NCBI GenBank assembly: GCA_028095005.1
Contig: CM051460.1
Coordinates: 66,627,676 to 66,691,675, forward strand
Reading direction: 5' to 3'
Origin: Rhynchospora pubera
Taxonomy: Eukaryota > Streptophyta > Magnoliopsida > Poales > Cyperaceae
DNA length: 64,000 nucleotides
The notes below the pieces were generated by a model, which saw only the letters and a program-made list of their open reading frames with translations, made no database searches and was not told where the DNA came from. This document shows positions 9,996-23,392 of the stretch, one piece after another. The translations under genes were made by a program, and so were the position numbers. Numbering within the stretch: the first letter of the stretch is position 1; every line of letters begins with the position of its first letter.

Positions 9996-12945
9996 ATGGT
10001 TTTAAGCCTTAACCAGATCTGTAATACGCGAGTGTGGGTAGCAGCTGGGATAATTAATGGCATGATTTATATCCTATATATATAATTAAGTGATAGTATG
10101 ATCTTCATAAAATAGGTAGATAATATATAAATAGAAATATAATCATGTAGGATGCATATATATATAATTGTAAATGATTGCAAATTAAACTAGAAAAAAA
10201 AATATTATATACCTGTTATATTTAGGAAAGAAACTCTCACAAGTTAATTCGGTAATTAATTAGATTTGAATACTTCCTTAAAATATTTTATTAAATGGTA
10301 TTAAATGCATGATAATGAATACTAGCTATTTTCTTTTTCCTTAATTGGAACTATCCTGATAATTAATATAATGTATATATACTACTATAATTTGGAAATA
10401 AAAGAAATATGTTATTAATAATTTAAGTTTTGATATAAACTTAACTTTATTTGTTATTAAAAACGATAGTACGTAGATAAACGAATTTTAGATGACGCTA
10501 CTTCAAGAGACGACTTGGCTACACAAGAGCTACCAGCGTTGAAGAAGATGACTGTTGAAAAAAACAAAACAGGAATGCAAGCCCCATAGTTTGCATTGAA
10601 CCTGCAAAAAGAAAGTATGTACCAAAATAGTTATGGTACAATTATAATAAGTTGCCTTGTCCTTAACCCTAATATAATTACTTGAATAATGTTTATCTCG
10701 AGTATGGAGGTAAGGACAAATGAGCTGAAGACTGTTCCAAAATAAATTCAACATGGGACTTTGACAAGCTCAATGAGGCAAACGTTATGGGAAAATACGT
10801 CCCCTGATGTAAGAATGAGATGCAATTCTCATAATAACTTGAAAGAATTAGGAGGATGTATCCCAAAATAACCTCTGGATATTACTGAAAATTCATTCTA
10901 CCTATTATTCTATGGGATGATCTTTTTGTCCTTGGACACCTGCATTAAGTCATCTTATAGTTACGAGTACTCAACGAATGTACTTGTATGAAATAAAATA
11001 GGTTGGAATTTTAACCAGAGGACTCGTAAACTATGGACTTTGCTAAACAACTGGATAACCCAAATGTTTGGCAACCAGAGGAAGTGCAATTTAACCTTCC
11101 TGAATAATTTCATCTGTACTTTGAATGTCGAGTATCTGATGATTGAGTCCTTAAGCTATTAACATTTAAAGCAATTAACTTGTTAAGATACAGGTTATAA
11201 TGCTTGTTTGATGATAAGTGAATATCTCAAATATTCCAGTTAATTTTCCAATATCTCAATATTTCAATAAGAACAATTTTGAGATCTTGTCAGGAATAAG
11301 AGATTAAATATTTAAACAGCTTATCATTAAATATTGCACCATTAATTTCTGATAGAACATAGTAAATTGGGTGCAATTAAAATTATTGCTAGTCGATAAC
11401 TTATTTGACTAGGCAATTCACTCTTGAGACACATAAAGGAGGTGACTTGAAGTTAAATCAAAATGTTATTATGAACATATGTAAATACTGGTATAAATAA
11501 CTTCAACTTATCCTTACTTTATCAAGGCAGGTCACTTGGTATATCCGTTAACGACTATTAAATTAAATGGTAAGGTCGTTCGGATTTGCAATTCTTGAAA
11601 ATCTGATAAAACATACCTTAGTGATTTGTTAGATGATCGAAGGACTTCAATTGTCTTATTGTGTTAGAATGAATACATTATCTCCATTGACTGTCAATAA
11701 TTTTTAAATCCATACTGGATTGTAAAATTATTCAAGATTAGTTATAGCTATGATAATTCATATTCTTAAATCACAATATATTTACTAGATGAATTATTGT
11801 AGATTTATAGAATTTAGCTATAACTATCAACCAATTGGAGATAACAATTTAAAATAAACTTTCCAAGTTTGATGGAAAGTTATCAATGACCTTGAGGGTT
11901 ATTGTGGAAATAAATTGTTATACCTAAAAGTATTTCTCAATAAAGAGAAATAAAATGCTCAAGAAACGAGTCAAAAATATTCAACACCAATTTCAGTCAT
12001 ATTAATCTCAAGGTGAGTACTTATACTATATCCATATTGAATAGCATATGTTTCTTGTTGACTGAAACTATTTGAATATAATGACCTGACTCAAAATAAA
12101 TAATTCTTAGTGTGACTTGAGCTAATAGAAAGCTCATGACTTAAATATTCCGTAATAACATGATCAACGGATATTTTAAGTTAGAATAAGATCAGTCATA
12201 CTAAAGAAACTATGAATTCTTTAAAAAAAAATGGATAGGACTCATGGAAATATATCGATTCTTACAAGGATAATCGACTTTCATTCTTGAAAGAAATTTT
12301 AATAATGAAAGTAGAAACTAGAATCGATTATATATTTTATCTTGAGTCAGTAAGAGAGAAGAAACCCATCGTCTAGAAGAAACCTTTGTACTTGGAATAG
12401 AGTTCACCAACACTAGATTACCTTGTCCATCCATTTGTTTGAAATGTGTATGCTGAAATAAATAAGATAGATAAGTCTATCCAGTAATCAAAACATCACC
12501 AAATCTCAAGATCTTGCTTGTGAGAATGAGCAATCTAGTTTCAAATTTGATCTTAAAAAGAAATATAAATAAATACAAAATTAAAGATACTACTCATACC
12601 AAAATATACAGAAAATAACTACCATGAAATTCAACAGCTAATAAAGGTACTAAGATATTTGTGTACGAAGATTGAAATCTATATTGGCTGGTCACCAATA
12701 TTGATATTAATCTTTTATATATTAAGTATTACTTTGCTTCCTTGACTGACCATCAAGAAAGTTAAAGTCATACTTTGATATATGTGTACCACCAACCAAG
12801 AGGTAAAAACAATTACTAAGCAGAACCAAAATAATAAAGAGAATATGATGGAACAATACTAAATTAAGTTAAAACATGATGAAACTAATCTCAAATATAT
12901 ATTAAACTTAACTCCTTTGAAATTTCGAGGACGAAATTTCTTTTT

Positions 12946-12958
12946 AAGGGGGGTGGAA
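12946..12958 (+). promoter_or_regulatory. Polypurine tract, copy 1
   Basis: AAGGGGGGTGGAA directly abuts the start of LTR 2 and would prime plus-strand DNA synthesis. The preceding GAAATTTCGAGGACGAAAT resembles the end of chromovirus pol. Confidence 0.8.
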
Positions 12959-15900
12959 TATAACATAGTAGAAATACCAGATCCAGTTTAATTATAACAA
13001 TTAGATTAATTTTAAAAATAATATTAAGATAAACAAAATTTTAAAACTAATAATCTCAAATGATTAATTAAATTGTAACAGTAAAATTCACTCGAAATCG
13101 GAATCTTTTAAATTGTGTAGTATCTAAAAATGACTTAAATGATTCTAGCAAAATCAAAGCTCAAATTACTAGATTAATTGAGCTCAAATCAGAATTTAAT
13201 CTAATAAGAAAAATCAATTAAATTGTTTATATGAGTTGCAGCATCCTTAGCTACAAAGTTCCTGCCACAGAAAATCCCAGAGATCAATTTTTAATAAAAA
13301 TCTCAAAATTCGCTGGCTTCATCTCCTTCCTCCTCTATTTTCCTCCTTTCTCGTGCGATCCGTTCGATCTCTCCCTCTTTCCTCTCTTCTTCTCTGATGG
13401 AAAACCCAGTTCGAAAATTGAAAAGGATCGACTGTGGCTAGCCAATCCCACTGCGCCACACTATACCTCACCTCGGATTGGTTGTCTCCTTTCGTTCTTA
13501 TCCCTTGGAGAACGGATAAGGGTTGAAATTTTGACTTTACGGTAAGATTCGTGACCATGGATCATTGCCGTTGGTTTTCTCTCTCTCTCCTCTTCATTTC
13601 GCTGCTTATAAATGCCCCTTTTGAGGCTGATTTTGAGGTTGCCTGGTTGGTTAGATTCCCACAGAAAAAAAAGAGAAGAAGAAGAAGAAAGAGAGAGAGG
13701 AGACAGCCGCAAAAGATCGAGGTATATCCATTCTCTTCCTCTTTTGTTAGAATTTAAGCCGAGTATAGTAAGCCTGATTGAAGGAATTAGAGAAGTTAGG
13801 GTTTGCAGCCCAACTTTAGTTTTTGTGAATTGTGAGGACGGTTGATGCTTTGAACAAATTAGTTGAATGGTTGAGTTAACCTTGAGGTGATGAAATCAAA
13901 TAAAAACTATGCTCTTATAGGTCGTGATCTGCTAGGATTGTATTATCAATAGAATTAATGCAATTTTTGGATTTGAACGATAATGGAGTACAAAGGGGTA
14001 ATGGGTGAGGCCTTGCGATGGGATACGAGGCCTAGTACTAGCCTTTGGTACGCTGGTTTCCCTACTGGTACCGTTCTGGTACGATGCTAATTGGTTCAGG
14101 GGTTGTAATGAAAGAGAAACTTGGAATCAGGGACCTATTTGCAAATTTTGAAGGGCATATTTACAGACAAAAAGGACTTGTTTGTGAGGAAAAAGGATCT
14201 AAATGTAAAATAAATGGATTCGGGGTCCTTTTGGAGAAAAGTACATAGGACTGTGGGTCGGATCCATTTGTTGGTTATCGGATCCTGTCGGTTATGTTGC
14301 GGACCCGTTATGGTTGGCTCAGGTCAACTGGGTCAGGTTGACCTGGCTCAGCCGTATGAGAGTTTGGGCCTGATTTGTTATGGGCTGAAATTTTGGACTG
14401 GTTTTGTGGGCCTAGATTTTCTGGGCCAGAAGAAGAAGAAAGTAAAAGAAAATGGGCTTGGGCCCATTGTTGCTGGTTGGGCCGAAAGTTGAACTGAAAT
14501 TTATAAAAAAAAACTAATCTTTGATTAAGTTAACTAATTGTGGGCTTAAGAATAAATAAAAATAATTAAAGGAAAGGCCATTAGAAATAATCGGGTATTC
14601 CTTTAGTTAGGTTGGATTCGATTTTCGGGAGATGATGAGAATAGTCCGAGTGAGTCAAGAACAGATACAATGACACAAATCATCGACTTTCTGTTCCTAA
14701 ACAAACCAATCAAATAATTTAGATTTTAATTTTCTATTTCCAATTGTTTTCTTGATCTTAGATTATAATTTTCTGATTTAAATTTTCGATCTAACAAATA
14801 GTTAAATAATTTAATAAATATTAAGCAATGCAAACTAATTAATTAAGTATTAATTAAATAAATCAAATATAGCACAACTAAATGAATGGGGAAAAACACT
14901 ATATAATACATAAGTGAATATTTTCATTCTAAAATATAATTCATAACTTATATAATAAAAATAAATATAAACTCTTAATGACTGGAAAGTCAAAACCAAT
15001 TATTAATAATAAGATAAAATACTTAATAATATATTTTAAAACAGAATCCTCTAAATAAATAATCTGAATTTAACCATCCAAATCTCAACCAGTCTGGTTA
15101 ACTTAGGCCGTCAGTATGGTAACCCAAGAACCGCCAATAATTAGGTTATTTAGGTTACTCTAAGTATTTAACGGTTAGTAAGAAAGTCACTTGTTTTATT
15201 AGGAAACCAAACTAGAATCACTTGACATGTGACTATCAAGCCTAGCAAACTGTTAAGGGAGAGAACCCAAGTATGATGGCCGTCAAGCATCCGAATCATC
15301 ATGAGATATCGAGAAACTACGTTTAAGCTTTCTACTATCCAGGTGCGGAATTACGTTGGATTTTTGTTAAAGTTTAAGTAATTAATAAAAAAATATTTTA
15401 TTCATATGCATATTGGAAACTCGTTTGCCTGCATGACCGTGTTCAAGCATTTTAAATGATAGTGCCCAATTTTTGATAAAACTGCATTTTGAAAGGCATG
15501 TTCTCCGTTTTGAGAAATTTGATAAGTAACAGTCAGATATTTGGAAATGCCGTTGCTATTGATAAATCTGTCTTATGAATGATCTGACTGAAAGATATGA
15601 AATGATGTGAATGAATAGCTGAGATATGATATGATGTGCTTGATATGTGTGATTGGATATGTTTGCATCACTCTCCGAAGTCGGTTGGCCCCCGGCTTCG
15701 GCCAGTTCGGTAGCGCTATGCGGATTTGGAACTCCCTTTTGCCTGCCCAGGGTTAGAGATGAATCTCTTTTGCCTGCCCTCGGGTTAGGGAGAGGTCTCC
15801 TTTTGCCTGCCCAACCGGTTGGGTTAGGAGTCCTGAGTGAATATGATTATGATTATGAAATTATGTTAATGACATGTGGATTTGGAATCCCCTTTTGCCT

Positions 15901-16570
15901 GCCCTCGGGTTAGGGGAAGATTTGGGATTTGTTCAGATTTATGATATGCTCAATTCTGCCATGTTCGGACCCCTGACACGCTCAGTTTCCTATCATATCC
16001 AGACATGTGTTGTCTGCGATGGGATTCGTGCCACGTGTTCAGTTCTGACATGTATATGACTTTTGTCATAGTCAGATTTTGTGATTCCGTCCGATTTCAA
16101 TTACGGTCATATGCTGGATATCATGATTTAAACGAAGAATTGCAATTGATATCATTTAAGTTGACACATGCATACCTTGTTTTATATTAATGCAGATAAT
16201 ATTTTTACTGTCTTGTTTAATCAATAAATTAGTTATTTATGGGTATTATTTCTGGAACTTGGATTTTAGCTTAAATCCACGTACTGGAACTAAAACCCGC
16301 ACTGAGAATTTTAATTCTCATTCCGTGCTTTTGCATGTTTTCCACAATGGATGTGGGTTCCAGGTTGCAGAGACGGGCTCGATCAAGTCAAGCGAAGTTA
16401 AGCCAAAATTTGTCTTGCCATGATGACTCAATGAGTCATAGGAGACAACGTGGTAGATCATGGTAAGCTGGAACTTAACCCTCGTAATTAGTAAGGAAAT
16501 GCCTTGCGGGTGCACAGAGATTGTGTATTCGCGGCGGGGATTGTCAAGCCCTATGTGTCGGGGTGTGACA
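12959..16570 (+). repeat. LTR 2 (middle), 3612 bp, hybrid
   Basis: Starts TATAACATAG, like LTR 3 and unlike LTR 1. At all 17 informative sites in its first 1.94 kb it agrees with LTR 3. At the three informative positions after about 2.55 kb it agrees with LTR 1. It also has a few private changes. This is the pattern of a crossover between a right LTR and a left LTR. Confidence 0.9.
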
Positions 16571-16580
16571 GTCTCTTTGG

Positions 16581-16592
16581 TGGTATCAGAGC
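16581..16592 (+). promoter_or_regulatory. Primer-binding site (tRNA-iMet), copy 2
   Basis: TGGTATCAGAGC lies 11 nt after LTR 2, the same spacing as in the first unit. Confidence 0.85.
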
Positions 16593-19542
16593 ATGGTTTT
16601 AAGCCTTAACCAGACCTGTAATACGCGAGTGTGGGTAGCAGCTGGGATAATTAATGGCATGATTTATATCCTATATATATAATTAAGTGATAGTATGATC
16701 TTCATAAAATAGGTAGATAATATATAAATAGAAATATAATCATGTAGGATGCATATATATATAATTGTAAATGATTGCAAATTAAACTAGAAAAAAAAAT
16801 ATTATATACCTGTTATATTTAGGAAAGAAACTCTCACAAGTTAATTCGGTAATTAATTAGATTTGAATACTTCCTTAAAATATTTTATTAAATGGTATTA
16901 AATGCATGATAATGAATACTAGCTATTTTCTTTTTCCTTAATTGGAACTATCCTGATAATTAATATAATGTATATATACTACTATAATTTGGAAATAAAA
17001 GAAATATGTTATTAATAATTTAAGTTTTGATATAAACTTAACTTTATTTGTTATTAAAAACGATAGTACGTAGATAAACGAATTTTAGATGACGCTACTT
17101 CAAGAGACGACTTGGCTACACAAGAGCTACCAGCGTTGAAGAAGATGACTGTTGAAAAAAACAAAACAGGAATGCAAGCCCCATAGTTTGCATTGAACCT
17201 GCAAAAAGAAAGTATGTACCAAAATAGTTATGGTACAATTATAATAAGTTGCCTTGTCCTTAACCCTAATATAATTACTTGAATAATGTTTATCTCGAGT
17301 ATGGAGGTAAGGACAAATGAGCTGAAGACTGTTCCAAAATAAATTCAACATGGGACTTTGACAAGCTCAATGAGGCAAACGTTATGGGAAAATACGTCCC
17401 CTGATGTAAGAATGAGATGCAATTCTCATAATAACTTGAAAGAATTAGGAGGATGTATCCCAAAATAACCTCTGGATATTACTGAAAATTCATTCTACCT
17501 ATTATTCTATGGGATGATCTTTTTGTCCTTGGACACCTGCATTAAGTCATCTTATAGTTACGAGTACTCAACGAATGTACTTGTATGAAATAAAATAGGT
17601 TGGAATTTTAACCAGAGGACTCGTAAACTATGGACTTTGCTAAACAACTGGATAACCCAAATGTTTGGCAACCAGAGGAAGTGCAATTTAACCTTCCTGA
17701 ATAATTTCATCTGTACTTTGAATGTCGAGTATCTGATGATTGAGTCCTTAAGCTATTAACATTTAAAGCAATTAACTTGTTAAGATACAGGTTATAATGC
17801 TTGTTTGATGATAAGTGAATATCTCAAATATTCCAGTTAATTTTCCAATATCTCAATATTTCAATAAGAACAATTTTGAGATCTTGTCAGGAATAAGAGA
17901 TTAAATATTTAAACAGCTTATCATTAAATATTGCACCATTAATTTCTGATAGAACATAGTAAATTGGGTGCAATTAAAATTATTGCTAGTCGATAACTTA
18001 TTTGACTAGGCAATTCACTCTTGAGACACATAAAGGAGGTGACTTGAAGTTAAATCAAAATGTTATTATGAACATATGTAAATACTGGTATAAATAACTT
18101 CAACTTATCCTTACTTTATCAAGGCAGGTCACTTGGTATATCCGTTAACGACTATTAAATTAAATGGTAAGGTCGTTCGGATTTGCAATTCTTGAAAATC
18201 TGATAAAACATACCTTAGTGATTTGTTAGATGATCGAAGGACTTCAATTGTCTTATTGTGTTAGAATGAATACATTATCTCCATTGACTGTCAATAATTT
18301 TTAAATCCATACTGGATTGTAAAATTATTCAAGATTAGTTATAGCTATGATAATTCATATTCTTAAATCACAATATATTTACTAGATGAATTATTGTAGA
18401 TTTATAGAATTTAGCTATAACTATCAACCAATTGGAGATAACAATTTAAAATAAACTTTCCAAGTTTGATGGAAAGTTATCAATGACCTTGAGGGTTATT
18501 GTGGAAATAAATTGTTATACCTAAAAGTATTTCTCAATAAAGAGAAATAAAATGCTCAAGAAACGAGTCAAAAATATTCAACACCAATTTCAGTCATATT
18601 AATCTCAAGGTGAGTACTTATACTATATCCATATTGAATAGCATATGTTTCTTGTTGACTGAAACTATTTGAATATAATGACCTGACTCAAAATAAATAA
18701 TTCTTAGTGTGACTTGAGCTAATAGAAAGCTCATGACTTAAATATTCCGTAATAACATGATCAACGGATATTTTAAGTTAGAATAAGATCAGTCATACTA
18801 AAGAAACTATGAATTCTTTAAAAAAAAATGGATAGGACTCATGGAAATATATCGATTCTTACAAGGATAATCGACTTTCATTCTTGAAAGAAATTTTAAT
18901 AATGAAAGTAGAAACTAGAATCGATTATATATTTTATCTTGAGTCAGTAAGAGAGAAGAAACCCATCGTCTAGAAGAAACCTTTGTACTTGGAATAGAGT
19001 TCACCAACACTAGATTACCTTGTCCATCCATTTGTTTGAAATGTGTATGCTGAAATAAATAAGATAGATAAGTCTATCCAGTAATCAAAACATCACCAAA
19101 TCTCAAGATCTTGCTTGTGAGAATGAGCAATCTAGTTTCAAATTTGATCTTAAAAAGAAATATAAATAAATACAAAATTAAAGATACTACTCATACCAAA
19201 ATATACAGAAAATAACTACCATGAAATTCAACAGCTAATAAAGGTACTAAGATATTTGTGTACGAAGATTGAAATCTATATTGGCTGGTCACCAATATTG
19301 ATATTAATCTTTTATATATTAAGTATTACTTTGCTTCCTTGACTGACCATCAAGAAAGTTAAAGTCATACTTTGATATATGTGTACCACCAACCAAGAGG
19401 TAAAAACAATTACTAAGCAGAACCAAAATAATAAAGAGAATATGATGGAACAATACTAAATTAAGTTAAAACATGATGAAACTAATCTCAAATATATATT
19501 AAACTTAACTCCTTTGAAATTTCGAGGACGAAATTTCTTTTT

Positions 19543-19555
19543 AAGGGGGGTGGAA
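19543..19555 (+). promoter_or_regulatory. Polypurine tract, copy 2
   Basis: AAGGGGGGTGGAA directly abuts LTR 3, identical to copy 1. Confidence 0.8.
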
Positions 19556-22500
19556 TATAACATAGTAGAAATACCAGATCCAGTTTAATTATAACAATTA
19601 GATTAATTTTAAAAATAATATTAAGATAAACAAAATTTTAAAACTAATAATCTCAAATGATTAATTAAATTGTAACAGTAAAATTCACTCGAAATCGGAA
19701 TCTTTTAAATTGTGTAGTATCTAAAAATGACTTAAATGATTCTAGCAAAATCAAAGCTCAAATTACTAGATTAATTGAGCTCAAATCAGAATTTAATCTA
19801 ATAAGAAAAATCAATTAAATTGTTTATATGAGTTGCAGCATCCTTAGCTACAAAGTTCCTGCCACAGAAAATCCCAGAGATCAATTTTTAATAAAAATCT
19901 CAAAATTCGCTGGCTTCATCTCCTTCCTCCTCTATTTTCCTCCTTTCTCGTGCGATCCGTTCGATCTCTCCCTCTTTCCTCTCTTCTTCTCCGATGGAAA
20001 ACCCAGTTCGAAAATTGAAAAGGATCGACTGTGGCTAGCCAATCCCACTGCGCCACACTATACCTCACCTCGGATTGGTTGTCTCCTTTCGTTCTTATCC
20101 CTTGGAGAACGGATAAGGGTTGAAATTTTGACTTTACGGTAAGATTCGTGACCATGGATCATTGCCGTTGGTTTTCTCTCTCTCTCTCCTCTTCATTTCG
20201 CTGCTTATAAATGCCCCTTTTGAGGCTGATTTTGAGGTTGCCTGGTTGGTTAGATTCCCACAGAAAAAAAAGAGAAGAAGAAGAAGAAAGAGAGAGAGGA
20301 GACAGCCGCAAAAGATCGAGGTATATCCATTCTCTTCCTCTTTTGTTAGAATTTAAGCCGAGTATAGTAAGCCTGATTGAAGGAATTAGAGAAGTTAGGG
20401 TTTGCAGCCCAACTTTAGTTTTTGTGAATTGTGAGGACGGTTGATGCTTTGAACAAATTAGTTGAATGGTTGAGTTAACCTTGAGGTGATGAAATCAAAT
20501 AAAAACTATGCTCTTATAGGTCGTGATCTGCTAGGATTGTATTATCAATAGAATTAATGCAATTTTTGGATTTGAACGATAATGGAGTACAAAGGGGTAA
20601 TGGGTGAGGCCTTGCGATGGGATACGAGGCCTAGTACCAGCCTTTGGTACGCTGGTTTCCCTACTGGTACCGTTCTGGTACGATGCTAATTGGTTCAGGG
20701 GTTGTAATGAAAGAGAAACTTGGAATCAGGGACCTATTTGCAAATTTTGAAGGGCATATTTACAGACAAAAAGGACTTGTTTGTGAGGAAAAAGGATCTA
20801 AATGTAAAATAAATGGATTCGGGGTCCTTTTGGAGAAAAGTACATAGGACTGTGGGTCGGATCCATTTGTTGGTTATCGGATCCTGTCGGTTATGTTGCG
20901 GACCCGTTATGGTTGGCTCAGGTCAACTGGGTCAGGTTGACCTGGCTCAGCCGTATGAGAGTTTGGGCCTGATTTGTTATGGGCTGAAATTTTGGACTGG
21001 TTTTGTGGGCCTAGATTTTCTGGGCCAGAAGAAGAAGAAAGTAAAAGAAAATGGGCTTGGGCCCATTGTTGCTGGTTGGGCCGAAAGTTGAACTGAAATT
21101 TATAAAAAAAAACTAATCTTTGATTAAGTTAACTAATTGTGGGCTTAAGAATAAATAAAAATAATTAAAGGAAAGGCCATTAGAAATAATCGGGTATTCC
21201 TTTAGTTAGGTTGGATTCGATTTTCGGGAGATGATGAGAATAGTCCGAGTGAGTCAAGAACAGATACAATGACACAAATCATCGACTTTCTGATCCTAAA
21301 CAAACCAATCAAATAATTTAGATTTTAATTTTCTATTTCCAATTGTTTTCTTGATCTTAGATTATAATTTTCTGATTTAAATTTTCGATCTAACAAATAG
21401 TTAAATAATTTAATAAATATTAAGCAATGCAAACTAATTAATTAAGTATTAATGAAATAAATCAAATATAGCACAACTAAATGAATGGGGAAAAACACTA
21501 TATAATACATAAGTGAATATTTTCATTCTAAAATATAATTCATAACTTATATAATAAAAATAAATATAAACTCTTAATGACTGGAAAGTCAAAACCAATT
21601 ATTAATAATAAGATAAAATACTTAATAATATATTTTAAAACAGAATCCTCTAAATAAATAATCTGAATTTAACCATCCAAATCTCAACCAGTCTGGTTAA
21701 CTTAGGCCGTCAGTATGGTAACCCAAGAACCGCCAATAATTAGGTTATTTAGGTTACTCTAAGTATTTAACGGTTAGTAAGAAAGTCACTTGTTTTATTA
21801 GGAAACCAAACTAGAATCACTTGACATGTGACTATCAAGCCTAGCAAACTGTTAAGGGAGAGAACCCAAGTATGATGGCCGTCAAGCATCCGAATCATCA
21901 TGAGATATCGAGAAACTACGTTTAAGCTTTCTACTATCCAGGTGCGGAATTACGTTGGATTTTTGTTAAAGTTTAAGTAATTAATAAAAAAATGTTTTAT
22001 TCATATGCATATTGGAAACTCGTTTGCCTGCATGACCGTGTTCAAGCATTTTAAATGATAGTGCCCAATTTTTGATAAAACTGCATTTTGAAAGGCATGT
22101 TCTCCGTTTAAAGAAATTTGATAAGTAACAGTCAGATATTTGGAAATGCCGTTGCTATTGATAAATCTGTCTTATGAATGATCTGACTGAAAGATATGAA
22201 ATGATGTGAATGAATAGCTGACATATGATATGATGTGCTTGATATGTGTGATTGGATATGTTTGCATCACTCTCCGAAGTCGGTTGGCCCCCGGCTTCGG
22301 CCAGTTCGGTAGCGCTATGCGGATTTGGAACTCCCTTTTGCCTGCCCAGGGTTAGAGATGAATCTCTTTTGCCTGCCCTCGGGTTAGGGAGAGGTCTCCT
22401 TTTGCCTGCCCAACCGGTTGGGTTAGGAGTCCTGAGTGAATATGATTATGATTATGAAATTATGTTAATGACATGTGGATTTGGAATCCCCTTTTGCCTG

Positions 22501-23169
22501 CCCTCGGGTTAGGGGAAGATTTGGGATTTGTTCAGATTTATGATATGCTCAATTCTGCCATGTTCGGACCCCTGACACGCTCAGTTTCCTATCATATCCA
22601 GACATGTGTTGTCTGCGATGGGATTCGTGCCACGTGTTCAGTTCTGACATGTATATGACTGTTGTCATAGTCAGATTTTGTGATTCCGTCCGATTTCAAT
22701 TACGGTCATATGCTGGATATCATGATTTAAACGAAGAATTGCAATTGATATCATTTAAGTTGACACATGCATACCTTGTTTTATATTAATGCAGATAATA
22801 TTTTTACTGTCTTGTTTAATCAATAAATTAGTTATTTATGGGTATTATTTCTGGAACTTGGATTTTAGCTTAAATCCACGTACTGGAACTAAAACCCGCA
22901 CTGAGAATTTTAATTCTCATTCCGTGCTTTTGCATGTTTTCCACAATGGATGTGGGTTCCAGGTTGCAGAGACGGGCTCGATCAAGTCAAGCGAAGTTAA
23001 GCCAAAATTTGTCTTGCCATGATGACTCAATGAGTCATAGGAGACAACGTGGTAGATCATGGTAAGCTGGAACTTAACCCTCGTAATTAGTAAGGAAATG
23101 CCTTGCGGGTGCACAGAGATTGTGTATTCGCGGCGGGGATTGTCAAGCCCTATGTGTCGGGGTGTGACA
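19556..23169 (+). repeat. LTR 3 (right), 3614 bp
   Basis: Starts TATAACATAG (second base changed from G) and ends GTGTGACA, followed at once by the TAATA duplication. Private changes include GTTTAAAGAAA near 22107, GCTGACATAT near 22221 and GACTGTTGTC near 22661, plus a slightly longer CT run near 20180. Confidence 0.9.
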
Positions 23170-23174
23170 TAATA
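23170..23174. repeat. Right target-site duplication TAATA of the LTR array
   Basis: Matches 6356-6360 exactly. The 23175-23392 sequence beyond is AT-rich spacer without recognised features; it may continue the 5' flank of the copia remnant left of the array. Confidence 0.85.
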
Positions 23175-23392
23175 AAACGCCAATTAATATTTCATGTTTA
23201 ATAGTTGATCCACTAAAATCAATTTATATCACCGTTGGACAGAAATAAATTAAAACATATGACGAGATTCATTTAATAAATTATACTTGACAATTAAAGT
23301 GGTAAAATTGGCATTTATAATTTATTAAATGTAACACTGCAGATACAAACTCCTGTTTGTTTGTGGGAGGAGCTCCTTCTCAAGGCGATTTG

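Larger units (their letters stand above)
9974..12958 (+). mobile_element. Internal region 1 of the LTR array, non-coding
   Basis: 2985 bp of AT-rich sequence between priming site and purine tract. It has no open frame over 75 codons and no recognisable retroelement domain. It is almost identical to 16571-19555; the one difference I noticed is CAGATCTG against CAGACCTG near 10015/16612. Confidence 0.85.
16571..19555 (+). mobile_element. Internal region 2 of the LTR array, non-coding
   Basis: Near-exact second copy of 9974-12958, again 2985 bp and without coding domains. The two internal copies look more alike than LTR 1 is to LTR 3, so the duplication is younger than the original insertion. 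Confidence 0.85.
6361..23169 (+). mobile_element. Tandem large non-coding LTR retroelement (LARD-like)
   Basis: The structure is LTR-internal-LTR-internal-LTR with a period of about 6597 bp and one pair of 5-bp target duplications outside. Priming site TGGTATCAGAGC follows each of the first two LTRs, and a purine tract AAGGGGGGTGGAA precedes the second and third. No gag, protease, RT, RNase H or integrase can be read in either 2985-bp internal region. The ending TTCGAGGACGAAATTTC plus purine tract is typical of Ty3/gypsy chromoviruses of the Tekay/Del kind, so the element is probably a non-autonomous derivative mobilised by such a partner. That clade assignment rests on recall of the family. 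Confidence 0.85.
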
